DNA of 64,000 nucleotides, taken from positions 219,161 through 283,160 of the forward strand of contig CM007332.1 in assembly GCA_000333855.2 (NCBI GenBank), read 5' to 3'. The DNA is from Endotrypanum monterogeii (lineage: Eukaryota > Euglenozoa > Kinetoplastea > Trypanosomatida > Trypanosomatidae). The notes below the pieces were generated by a model. It was not told the origin of the DNA, did not search any database, and worked only from the letters and a program-made list of their open reading frames with translations. Positions 49,512 through 60,225 of this stretch are shown here, one piece after another; the stretch's first letter is position 1; each line of letters begins with the position of its first letter. Both the position numbers and the translations under genes were made by a program.

Positions 49512-49682
49512 ATGCGTGCTTCTCAGCGTCGTGTTTCCCAGGCTGGCCCACGCCAACCGGTGAACGATCTAGAGCCTACTGGCTTCACTATCGAGCCAAT
49601 GCAGCTCCTCGTAAGCTGCGCCAGCTTTATCGTAACCATCATTCTCCTCCACTTCTTCGTGAAGTTTGCGGTAAAGGCCTAA
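49512..49682 (+). CDS. SEC61B: Sec61-beta subunit of the ER translocon (56 aa)
   Basis: Tail-anchored small subunit of the Sec61 channel through which secretory proteins enter the ER. The 56 residues comprise a basic, polar cytosolic N-terminus (MRASQRRVSQAGPRQP), the family block GFTIEPMQLLV immediately before the membrane, and one transmembrane helix (about residues 31-50) with the typical ...FIVTIILLHFFVKF pattern, including the conserved LH-x-x-x-K ending. A short soluble end (AVKA) follows. Sec61-beta is about 80-100 aa in animals and yeast and is shorter in several protists, so the size is acceptable. The start is set by the splice acceptor 8 bases upstream; the open frame extends far upstream, but through the pyrimidine tract. 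The gene is easily missed because of its size. Confidence 0.8.
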   Translation: MRASQRRVSQAGPRQPVNDLEPTGFTIEPMQLLVSCASFIVTIILLHFFVKFAVKA

Positions 49683-49726
49683 AAAGGTTCATATGGATCT
49701 TAGTGTGACACGGATCGTTCAATAGG

Positions 49727-49750
49727 ATATATATATATATATATATATAT
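49727..49750. repeat. (TA)n microsatellite
   Basis: Perfect TA tract about 45 bases after the Sec61-beta stop, likely within its 3' UTR. Confidence 0.85.
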
Positions 49751-51386
49751 CCTCGTATCAGATGTGGTGTTGGGTGTGTTAGCGTACAAGTGTACGCTTT
49801 ACGGGTGGTGAATATCGCTGTAATGGGGTAGCGTGTCCTACTGGTGGTTCCTAAGAAAACGAAAAGAAAAATGGGTGGGAGAAGTGAAAAAAAAAAGAAG
49901 AAGGAGTACAGCACGTGTTTTCCTTTTCTGAAATATATCTCCCCCATCCTCTGGGCTCTATTTTTTCTTTTTTTTTTTGTGTGGGTCACGAGGCGACTGT
50001 CTGACATCGGCTAGTGGCGTGCAGCACTCCCGGCGCGCCATTGTATGAAGAGGATGAGCGGCAGCAGTCTTGCTGGTCTCTGAAGGCAGGGTAGGATTAG
50101 TGTGGGCTGGAGAGTAGGTTGAGGGGTGGAGGATGAGGTTGAGAGGTCTGTTGTAGCAGGTTCCTGCGGTACACTCCGGGGGTGTGGCGTGTGCCTCGCT
50201 CTGTTTGGCTCCTTTCATTTCCTCTCACCTACAGTAGAACCCTTTGCGGCATTGCTGATCTTCCCACCTTAATCGACCTCGTCGTTCATTCTCCCTCCGT
50301 GGTAGTTCTGCGGAAATCTGTTTGTGTCTGTGTGTGTGTGTGTTCTGGCGGTTGCCACAAGTTTTTATTTGATAGTCTATGTTGATTTTCTTTACAATCA
50401 TGGTGTCGAAGAAAAGGGAAAAGGGGCGGAAAAAGGGATTCATGCAGACCCCTCTTCCTCTCATCTAAGAGCCGATATAAAAAAAAAAAATAGAGGACAA
50501 ACAAAGTGCCCCCCCCCCTCCAAAGACAGAAAATTCGCGTCTCCCCAAACGAATCTCCATTTTAAGCACTTCTTTCTTTATTCCTCACGAGGACTACACC
50601 TTCCCGATGTGTAATGATGGAGGTGGTCCTGGGCCACAGAGGTTGAGCGAGAGACACAGCGTGCAACAGGCATTCTGTGTGCGTGGGGTCCGACGTGCAG
50701 CTTCTGGCACATGAGTGGGGTTTTTCTTCGCATTAACGGATCAGTGTTAACCTCGCCTCCTTCCATTCTCCACCTCCCCGCCGCCCTCAGTTAGTGGTTG
50801 ATTTGTGAAGTGTGATTCATCTCAGAGTGAGACTAGAGATTCGATGATGTTGCTGCTAAAGCCGTCCAGCGACGAGGGCATCGGTATCACTGATCTTACG
50901 ATTACATGCTCGCTGACTCTCTTCCACTGTACTAACCCCCCGAACACACAAACACATGTCGTTGCCACTGCCGGATTTCTGGGATCAACTGGGGAGTCGC
51001 ACACTTACTGAGGCGCATGTCGATGCAGGTGTAGGGGCTGCTGATACACATATGAGTGCACGTTTGCGGAATTGTATATACTTCCGTGTTCCACGTGAAA
51101 AGGTGGTGCCCCCTTTCTCTTCGTATGTTGTCCCCGTGCGGTGTTGATGAAAAAAAAAAAAACGTTCTGTGTTTCTGCTAATAAATCTCCTTTTTTTTCT
51201 CCGTGTTAGAGAAGAGCAGCAGAGGACATCACCACCACCACCACCACAGAAACTATCTTCCACCTCTTTCCACACGCAGACAAGGGATTCTCAAAACAGA
51301 AAACAACAACAACAACAAAAAAAAAACACAGTTACAGTTGTGTTCTCAAGAAAATAAAAAAAAATAATAATAATATATTTTTATAG

Positions 51387-51445
51387 TTTTCCCCCTACTC
51401 CCTTTCACGCCCGCTTCCTTTTCTCTTCTCCTCCCTACTCCATAG
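51387..51445 (+). promoter_or_regulatory. Polypyrimidine tract and trans-splice acceptor for TFIIIC-like gene
   Basis: About 55 bases of C/T ending CTCCATAG with AG at 51444-51445, giving a 5' UTR of about 102 bases to the ATG at 51548. Confidence 0.7.
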
Positions 51446-51547
51446 AGTGTATTGGCCTCTTCGCTTTGCGTTTTTGGTTCTGTACGTGAGTGCCCCGGAT
51501 AGGGGCTGAGGAAGGAGGTGGAGGTGGAGGTGGAGGAGTGTTCATCA

Positions 51548-52418
51548 ATGTCGCCGAAGCGGAAAGAAAGTGTAAGTGATGCGGAAACGCAGCGAAGAGT
51601 GGCGACTGTGAAACGACGTCGCGAGGGACGACGCAGCGAATTCTTTTCGAGTGCGTTGCATTCAGCGTTTGAAGCACACGTGACAGCCGCCCAGAATGCG
51701 TTCTTACGAGGTGATTCGCAAGCAGCAGAGAAGGAGGCGGCGCAAGCGCTCCGCATTCGGCCCACCGCACATCTTTTCGCTCTCTTGGCGGTGATCGCAG
51801 AGTCGAAGGGTAAGTTTGACCAGGCCAGCGACTTCCGACTTCTTCAGGCTTTCTTGGCGCGCGACATCGTTCTGTGGGAGGAGCTGCTGCATGATTTCAT
51901 GAAGCAGCAGCTCTACTACAAGTCTGTCGTTTGCCTACAGCGTATGTCGGCGCTTGAGAAAAACCAGGAGCGGTATCGTGCGCTTCAGCTGCAATTGGCC
52001 GACTTATTGATTGGCCTCGGGGAGATTCGACGAGCATCGAACGTTCTTGTACCTCTGTGGAACAGCAGCCGATGCCGTGACTTTGAGGTGTTTGCCCTCC
52101 TCTCGTCCTTGTATTTCCAGCTCGGCAAGTGGGCCTCGCTGCAGCGGCTGGTTGAAAGCAGCGTGAGGCACGCCTTTCAACTGCCGCCCACGGCTGGTGT
52201 GGGTAGCGCGGCCAGTCCTGAAGGGGGGGCCGCTGGGCACCATGCGGAGGCGACTGCTCACGTGTCCTCCTCCATACCCAGAACGGCGCAGCAGCTACCC
52301 TCATCGAAGCCAGCCTCCTCTACCCCAGCACCACGCGTTTCAAAGCGTGTTCGCTTCTTTGGCATGAATGCCGACCACGACAGTGCGGAAACACTTGCCA
52401 CTGAAGATGTCGAAGCTC

Positions 52419-52449
<31 letters not shown>

Positions 52450-55400
52450 GCCACTGACTCCAGCGGAAACTTCGTTTGATGAATTTGGCTTTGACGATGA
52501 CGTCTTCCCTTCCTCAGCACGTGCACCCCCCGTGTCATCGCACCGTGTTGAGGGTGAGACTGGCGGTGTGGTGGCACATGGAGGCGGCGTGATTCACCAA
52601 CTCTACGGGGAGCGGATCGAACTCTATACCCCACGGGATCGAAAGAACTTTCTCACGCTCATCAACGTGCATGCTGAGCTCCTGAACGAGCAGGGCAGTT
52701 TTTCCGATACGGTGCAGCTCCTCCACATGGCAGCTGGTTGTCTGGATGTAGATCTGATGGAGCTTCCGCCGGATCTCCTCGTGCGACTTGGTGTGGCCTA
52801 TGCATTCCTCGGCGGTGTTCACGAGCAGCCCTGCCGCGACGTGTTCCAGTACTTGGTGGAGAACTGCTCCATGGAGGACTACGGCGATGTCTTGCTCGAT
52901 GCTGCTCTCTCGCTGCAGAAGGTGGGCATGCATGAGGAGGCGGCGCAGATATATGTGACACTGGCTCGCTACCATCAGTTTGTCTACGACCGTGTTTCCA
53001 AGCAGGTAGGTGTGGCCGAGGCGGAGTTGTTGTTGATGCAGGACACCGCTCCATTTGATCAGGTTCAGGTCTCCACAGATGAAGTAAAGGCCCTCAGAGA
53101 GGAGGAAGCAAACCTCAAAACAGTTTTGGCCGCAGCCCTCCAGGGGAAGGCTCAGAGCTCGTACGCGATGGAGCAGTACGAGGAGGCGAGGGGGCTCGCC
53201 GAGCAGGTGCTTCAGCTGGATCCCATGCATGTGCAGGCGCGACTCCTGCTTGGTCGCTACTATTTTTATCAGTGCAAGAACACAGACGCCGCTGTCAATG
53301 TGCTGACACCGTCAAAGCACGAGCCAGCTCTTCAGCGCATTCAGCTGGGTGTATTTCTCGTTCACGTGTTCCAGTCTGAAAAACGCTATGTCGAGGCGAT
53401 TGCCCTCGGTGTTTCGATTTTCGAGTTGCTGCTGTCTGGTGAGGAGGACGGTGACACCCAATCAGTCGCACCCGGCACATCGTCGCGTCGTAGCGGAGCG
53501 TCTCTATACCTGCCTACGATGACGCGTGCAAGCTCAGCCATCATCCCTGCATCCAGTCTCGCAGGAATCGTCGGCAGAAGTGCTTCGGCTGGCGGAAGCA
53601 ACATAATCGCACGGACCTCCTTCTCTCTGGCTGCGTCCATCAGGGCGTCCACCTCAGTCGCAAGACAGCAGCTGGCTCGACGTGGTCTGGAGTCTCTGAC
53701 TACAACCGTGTACGGTGCCTCCGCGGCAGCCTCACTCGCGGCCGGGTGGGATCGACAGGAGGAGGAGGAGCGCCTCAAGGATACCTCGACGATTTTTCGG
53801 TTCAACCGCCGGCGCCGCCGCCCCGATGCTGAAGGGAAAACAGCTGACAGTGACCTGCTGGCTGCTGAACATCCGAAAGGGCCGGCCGAAGACCAAGGTA
53901 ACGAGAGCGGTGATGTTGCTGCTTCACAGAGGCAGCAGGGCTCACCGCGGCTCAAGACGGCCGAGGAGCGGTGCGCGGCGGTGATGAGCATGGATCCCGC
54001 ACATTTCTGGCCGGCGGATAAGGGCGAGGGCGATGAGGAAGACGAGCAGCCGGCGCCCATCACGATGAAAACAGAGGCAGACAGGTGCACTGCAGCAAGA
54101 TCCAGTGAGGAGGAGGTCGTCGACGAGGGTGGGAAAGGCTTGAGCGCTGCGGACGGTTTTTGCTCTCCTGTGAAGCGAGGCGAGGACAGCGGGAAAGCCA
54201 CTGACACGACCTCTGTCTCCGTGGCAGTTGTGGGGGTATCCTCTGGTGTCGACGTTAAAGGCTCGAGGAAGAGGCGAAGAAAGGGAAACACCGGCCCCGC
54301 AGTGGAAAGCTCAAATAATACGGTTATAGGGGAGCGAGACAGGGATCTGAAGGAGCTGGAGGAGCTCCTGATAGCAGAGGAGAAGACTCCGAACACAGGA
54401 GCAGATCCTGTCAAGTCGTCTGGAAAAATGATGGGGGGCGAGATATCCCCATCGGACGTTGATGCGCAGCCCGAGGAAGATGCGGAGGACGCACTGCCGG
54501 ATGCACCTGAGCTTCCCTCGTTGGAGGAGGTCAGCAGGCAGTTTCAGGATCCGGTGATGGCGCAACTCTTTTTGGATGCTTCCAGCTTCACGCCGGGCGG
54601 TGGGGTGCGGGGCGGGCAGGGTCAAGATGATGCTCTAAATCCATGGGCTGAATTAGCGGATGCGGGCAATAACGTTAATGCAGCTGCCGGTATATCGACT
54701 GGGACCGGGATGGAGGACAAGGTGACACTCGGTGAGGCGGTTGCTGTTTTGGGAAAAGTGGGCCTAATTTCGCTCGCCGTTGCCATAGTCGATTGCTACA
54801 GTGCGGTGGGCCAGTTCACTGAGGCGCGGGAATTCGCGTTCGTGGCACTCACACGTTTCTCTCAGAAGCGCCGGCTACGTCAGATGGGGAATGGTCTGGA
54901 GCGGCCGCTTCGGCTGGCGGTGCTGCGTGCCGCACTCGCTGCTGGTGAGAGCGAGGATGCATACCGAGTAGGGCTTCGGCTCCTGCAGCAGGACAGCGCT
55001 GAGGACAAGCGCCACGAGGTTGTGGAGCTGATGCACAGTGTGCTGAACCGTTGCCATGATCGGAGCGCCATCTTGTACCGCGCCGTTGCCGAGGGCTACA
55101 ATGATGTGGCTTTGCTTGTCTTGCTCTCCAACCGGTACTATCAAACACGCAGTTACACACGAGTATTGAACTTGTATTTGATGGCACAACGAGAGAGGCC
55201 GTCAGATATTTTACTCAACTTCATGGTGGGGCTTTCGTATCTCTTCTGTAGCCACCGAAAGCGAACGCGGTCTCGTGAGGCGTGCGTGTCAGCGGCTATC
55301 TACTACTTGACCCGGTATCAGCATCTCCGCTTAGCTGTCGAGCCGACCTCAGGCGTCGGGGAGGTTCTCTACAACATCGCACGCTCTTTTCAGTTTCTGA

Positions 55401-55627
55401 AGCTGTATTATCTGTGCATCCCACTGTATGAACGAGTTGCCTATGAGCTGTGCGCGCCGGAGGAGTGCACTGTCGCGCTGCAGCGTGCCGCGCGCGTCAA
55501 CCTTTATTTTGTATACCGCTGGGTCTCTGGAAATAGAACCTTGGCGTTGACCGCCTTACAGCCGCGCGATGGTTCTGATGACCAGATGCGGAAATCGATC
55601 TGGCGTCCCAGCCCTTTTTCTTGCTGA
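51548..55627 (+). CDS. GTF3C3: TPR protein, probable TFIIIC subunit tau131/GTF3C3 (1359 aa)
   Basis: TFIIIC binds A and B boxes of tRNA-type genes, and its tau131 subunit recruits TFIIIB for RNA polymerase III. Three TPR-rich blocks are seen at residues about 45-205, 355-640 and 1055-1350. The last matches my memory of the tau131/GTF3C3 C-terminus in order: VLLSNRYYQTRSYTRVLNLY, RPSDILLNFMVGLSYL, the basic HRKRTRSREACVSAAIYYL, then EVLYNIARSFQFLKLYYLCI. The N-terminal block with 'PTAHLFALLAVIAESKGKFD' also fits. Inserts are a (TA)5 dipeptide repeat at about 290-301 and an acidic, disordered segment at about 640-1050 holding a basic patch (SRKRRRKG), a possible nuclear signal. The frame begins with a GTG at 51518; the first ATG is 51548 (MSPKRKE). 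Another nuclear TPR protein is the alternative. Confidence 0.75.
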
Positions 55628-56208
55628 AGAATTTGTTTTTTTTTTACTTCAGGGGATGGCGGGGGAGGGGATGGGTGACCTGGATGTGCTGAGCCCACTG
55701 CTCGCAATCCAGGTCGATAGGCAAAGTGTACATGACCTGGGTGGTAGTGCCGTAACATGCCGTCTTGTTGTACAGAGAAAGGACGGTTGTGGATGCAGAA
55801 GTGGGTACCTCCCTCTTGTCCCCCCTCCCTCCCCTCCCCTCCATTCCTTCCTTTCTCTGATACACAATCACGATAGACATGACCTGGGGGACGCGAGCGC
55901 CACAGAGACAGCTAGAAGCCACCAGCCGCCCTTTCTTCTTATCACAGCCAAGCGTCTGCCCGCTCGTAGCCAACTTGTACGCTGTGGTATCGAAGTCAAA
56001 CGGTGGAAGAGGTGTAGAATTGATATTTCAGCGAGGCGGCAGAGACACGAGGCTAAATATGACCAACAAACAGGAGCGGTATGTTGTTTTGATATTTGCC
56101 GCTCGTGTGGGCACTTTGCACCATCACACACGACAAAAAAAAGCACGCGCTTCTCACTGGCAGTTCTCCCCCACTCCCCTCTTTTTTTTTCATGTCCTCG
56201 CAGTGTTC

Positions 56209-56675
56209 GCAGCCCTAATATCGAGTCTGTGTGTGTGTGTGTGTGTAGAGGAGGGATTGGTAAGCGGACGCGGGTTGAAGGTGGTCCAACGCACACGCTC
56301 TGAGAAGATGCCACGCAGCCCTTCTCTCTTCCTGCGAGCGCTGAAGCGGCGCCGATGTTGGCAGTGTCAAACGCCTCAAAGCTGAGTGGCGTCAGAGGCG
56401 TTGGTCGCTGCTGGTGTCGGCGGTCATGTCTTGGGTGGCTTTGTGTGTCGGTATGGCGTGCTACCGTGCGCACATTTCTACCACCTTCATACGACGGGCA
56501 AAGCCGCCGTGGGGCTGGAGGTGTGTGCCTGACGGCCCACTGTGCCCCCTGGTGGGGAGCCTGGGCCAGCTCGAAACGGAAGGCACCGCGTGGCGAACTG
56601 CAATGCAGGTGCTGTGGTGTGGAGTTTGTTGGGGCGGCAGCTGTGGTGAGGTAGGCTGTTGCTGCGACACTTGTC
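56209..56675 (+). repeat. Dispersed repeat family, copy D
   Basis: Nearly identical to copy C over its whole length, but it stops abruptly after GACACTTGTC at 56675, 36 bases short of the TTGACAA that ends copy B; copy C runs a further 97 bases. It keeps the GT tract, the inverted repeat (56370-56377 and 56395-56402) and the 99-codon frame at 56355-56654. It lies about 580 bases after the stop of the TFIIIC-like gene in sense orientation. Confidence 0.9.
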
Positions 56676-57004
56676 TTTTCCGGGTAGGGCAGTGGGATGT
56701 GGCGAGCTGAGTACACTGATGTTCACAACATCTGTTGTTTGTGGTAGAAAGCGGATCATCTGTGAAAGGAAAAAAAATTGAAGGGCTCAACGTTTGGCGG
56801 ATGAAGGAGCGAATTATGGCTTGAGAAGAGGAGGAGATGGAGGAGGTGGCGAATGCAAGGCTGCGGCGGGTACACACCCACTCGGAGATGGGCAACTTTG
56901 AAGCGCACGACAGAATAACTGCAAGAAAGAATAATGAGGCTGACTGAGGAGAACGCACAGGGGTACGCCGCTCAAATCAGAAACATTCATGCATAAATGT
57001 ACAC

Positions 57005-57010
<6 letters not shown>

Positions 57011-57052
<42 letters not shown>

Positions 57053-57075
57053 GTGTGTGTGTGTGTGTGTGTGTA
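57011..57075. repeat. Compound (TA)n-(TG)n microsatellite
   Basis: TA tract at 57011-57044, a TTTATATA step, then a TG tract to about 57075. Confidence 0.9.
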
Positions 57076-57698
57076 TGTGCTTTGGCCTTGTACGCCTGAA
57101 ACTATCATGTTGGCGCTCGCCCCACATTTTTCTTTCTCGTATTGTATCCTGCCGGAACGGTACGGAAGCGCCATCAAAAGAAATGCAGATATATACATAT
57201 ACCGATATATATGTGTGTGTATGTGTGTCTCAGAATGAAAGAGGGAATCTGGCGCAGAAGGAAAAAAAAAAGAGATTCAAGTTGTATAAAAAAGAAAGAG
57301 GGGGGGGGTATATGCACAGGAGAAATCCCAGCGACAAACATATATCTACATAAGAAAACAGAAGAAGAACAGAAACAACAGCAAAAGGGGTCTTACGTCG
57401 TGGATGGAAGAGGTGAAGTCACACCACCACTACCATTACTGCTGCGATTGGTACCGCTTTCTCCCTCCTGTACCGCCCTCTAAAAAACAACAACAACAAC
57501 AACAACAACAATACTACGACTACCACCATCTCACCGAATTTCCTCTCAATTGTCCCTCCTTTTCTTCACATGCTTCGAGATTTTCGTGCCCCTACGCCGG
57601 CGCGCGCTCACACTTAGAGAAATAGGGGGAGGTCCCACCTTTACCGCCTCAAAAAAAAAAAAAACGTCAAGGAGGAGAGCCCAATTGTAAACATACAA

Positions 57699-57722
<24 letters not shown>
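57699..57722. repeat. (CA)n microsatellite
   Basis: Perfect CA tract in intergenic DNA. Confidence 0.85.
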
Positions 57723-57730
<8 letters not shown>

Positions 57731-58931
57731 TGGACAATACATATCCCTGTGCCTTATCACTAAGGTGAAATATACAGAGAGTAGAGGCTGCGCGCCAAGG
57801 TCAGCCACACAAGGTCGTATCATCTGCTCCTCTTTTCCTGCCCTCTTTCGATTCTGCAGTATTGAACTCTCGCTCCTTCGTCCTCGGCCTTTTTTTTTCT
57901 TTTCCTCGCGTTATCATTTTTTATTATTATCTTCGATTGTATCTCACCTATCCTCTCTCTGTTGTGTGTGATCTGCCGTGAAGTTCTTCTTTCGTTGTCT
58001 TTTTTTTTTGTTTTTGATCATCCGCTTCTTTCTGTTTAGAACGCCATTTCAATCTCCCCCTCTACACATACTTTTGGCAGCTAAGTGCTCTTCTACGGTG
58101 CTTCATTTTTTGTTTGTTTGCTTGTTTGTTTCGGTTTTGGTGCTTCTTCCTATTTCCTGCTTCGGTGGGTGAGTGTGTTGTGCAATTCCTTCCGTCACCC
58201 GCTTCCATCTTCCGTTCCCTCGATCTACTCCTCAGGTGACATCGTTCTATCAGTGGTGTACTACGAGCTTCAATTGTATCCGCTTTGCTGCTGTGTTTCA
58301 GTGGCACAAATTTTTTTTTTTTCGTTGCCCATCTCCTTCCATTTTCTCTGCTCCCTTGTTCACCAGTAAAACTCATAGGGCGATAGAGATACACTGCGAG
58401 GAGACTCATATCAGCCTCCCTCCCCACACACACTCATCACATTCATAGCACACACCCATACACAAAGCCTTGAAGGATTTTTTCAGTGTGTCGGTTTGCT
58501 TTTTTGCCAGTCGCTCTAATTAAAAAAAAAAACGAAGGAGAATATTTTCCGCGTGTGTGTATGCTCGGGCCGTTTTTTTTTTTTTTGAATGCATCGGCGG
58601 AACCACCACAAAAAAAAGGAAAATAAGGAGGGTGCAGCAGCGTTCTAAAAAGAGTCGCCGCGTGTGCTGAGTGCAGGTGAGTCTCTCTCCCCTCTCTTGC
58701 TCACAACATACTCAAATCATCGCACCGACTTTTTTTTTTCCTGAACAGCAAAAAAAAAAAGAGGGATTGTCGATAGGCACCTGGGAAGGTTCCGTTTTAT
58801 TTTTATATTCTGTTGTTTTCTATATTTTTATTTTTAGATTATGACAGCCGCTCCCTCTCTGCATTACCTCTCCCTTTTCATTTTACGCTTTTCCAGCACA
58901 GGAGCCCTGTGAAACCAAATCAAGCAGAACC

Positions 58932-58932
58932 C

Positions 58933-58976
<44 letters not shown>
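58932..58976. repeat. Compound (CT)n-(TA)n microsatellite
   Basis: CT tract at 58932-58953 joined directly to a TA tract at 58954-58976. Confidence 0.9.
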
Positions 58977-60150
58977 GTATTAATTTTATATAAAGAAAAC
59001 GAACATCAGAACCAACAGATTTCCCCCTCCCTTTCCCCCTCGCCATAACAAAAGAGGGGAAGAAAGAATAAAACCGTGTTTGTGTTTTTTTTTTCTTTTC
59101 AACTCGTTCTGAAAAGGGTTTTAGAAAAAATATTATTATTATTCTTCGTCACCCGTCTTTTCTTCTCGGGTCTTTGCTAAGCATATATCTACCCTTGTTA
59201 TTGGTGTTTTTTTTTCATCATCATAAGGCGACGGGCGTGTGGGCCCTGATTCTAGCTGTATTTTTCTTCTGACTGACTGTGCTTGTCGTCCTCCCTGCCT
59301 CCCTCTTCTTCTCTCCTCTCCGTCGTCGTCGTTGTTTTTCTGTTTTTTTTTTGTGTGTGTGCCTTCTCAAGTTTGCATTAGACAGTGTTGACTGTCAAGA
59401 TAAATTTATCTTTTGGAGAAAGGAACAAATACATTCACACACACACACGCATATACACATATATATTTATATATATGTGAATGTATGCGTGTGTGAATAT
59501 ATTTAAAATATATTTATATGTTTTTTTTTGCTGTGTGTACATATTGCTTGCCCAAACTGACTGATACTCTCCTCATCTTTCAATTTTTTAAAAAGGCTGC
59601 GGTCCCGTGATTGTTTTTTTTTCCTCCGTGTACGTTGTCTGTATCTGTGTGCTTATGTGTGTAGAGGTCTATATTGAAGCAGACTGAAGGACGTTCCTCT
59701 TGTACGTAAATACTAGATGGGCGCTCGATTTCTCTTCCTCTGTTCCTCTTTCTATTAGTCATCGCTTTCTTTGATAATTATTTATTTTTGTCGAATTATT
59801 GTTGTTGTTGTATTACTTCTTTTCCCCTCCTCCTCTTCCTCTTCCTCTTCCTCTTCCTTTCTCTCTATATATACATATATTCGTCCGTGTTATAGTTTTG
59901 GTGCCTTCCGTATTTTATCAAGGCATCTGCAAGGATTGCCACCCGTTCTTCTCCCTCCCCTCCCCCTTTTTAAATTTTCCCCCTCATTTTACGAGTATTT
60001 ATTGACGTATATATTTATATATCTATAGCGTGTGGTACAGGTGCTCTTTTCGAAGTGTGTCATACTCTCACACTGCATACGCTCTGTGCACCCCCCCCCC
60101 ACCACCACCAGGGACGCGCATACGTCGTAGAAAAGTGGTGTAGCCACACT

Positions 60151-60171
60151 GATTTTTTTTTTCTCTTACAG
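60151..60171 (+). promoter_or_regulatory. Polypyrimidine tract and trans-splice acceptor for FUSC-like gene
   Basis: T10 plus TCTCTTACAG with AG at 60170-60171 leaves a 54-base 5' UTR. A second C/T tract follows (60172-60217), with AG at 60221-60222 and 60224-60225 directly before the ATG at 60226. Use of the latter would leave almost no leader. Confidence 0.6.
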
Positions 60172-60225
60172 TTCATCTTCCCCTTTCTCCTCTTGTTTTC
60201 CCTCTCCGCTTTTCGGTATCAGTAG

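Larger units (their letters stand above)
49683..51547 (+). other. Intergenic between Sec61-beta and TFIIIC-like gene
   Basis: No gene. It contains a TA tract (49727-49750), poly-A and poly-T runs, a GT tract near 50329-50343, CAC and AAC trinucleotide runs (51226-51246, 51301-51318) and a long C/T tract before the next gene. Open frames up to 122 codons are low-complexity. Confidence 0.65.
55628..60225 (+). other. 4.6-kb intergenic, simple-sequence-rich
   Basis: No credible gene. It holds repeat copy D (56209-56675), a compound TA/TG array (57011-57075), a CA tract (57699-57722), a CAA run near 57488-57509, a CT tract joined to a TA tract (58932-58976), TTA and T(9-14) runs, and C/T-rich sequence leading to the 60226 gene. 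A 244-codon frame at 55569 and a 282-codon antisense frame (55868-56716) overlap the repeat and look spurious. Confidence 0.65.

Noticed and set aside
51518..51547. Longer N-terminus of the TFIIIC-like protein (MEVEVEECSS)
   Set aside because: The first codon is GTG in a GGTGGA repeat, and nuclear genes here start at ATG; the first ATG is at 51548.
55868..56716. 282-codon antisense frame over repeat copy D
   Set aside because: Same shadow frame as in copy C, extended by chance into the flank; opposite to transcription.
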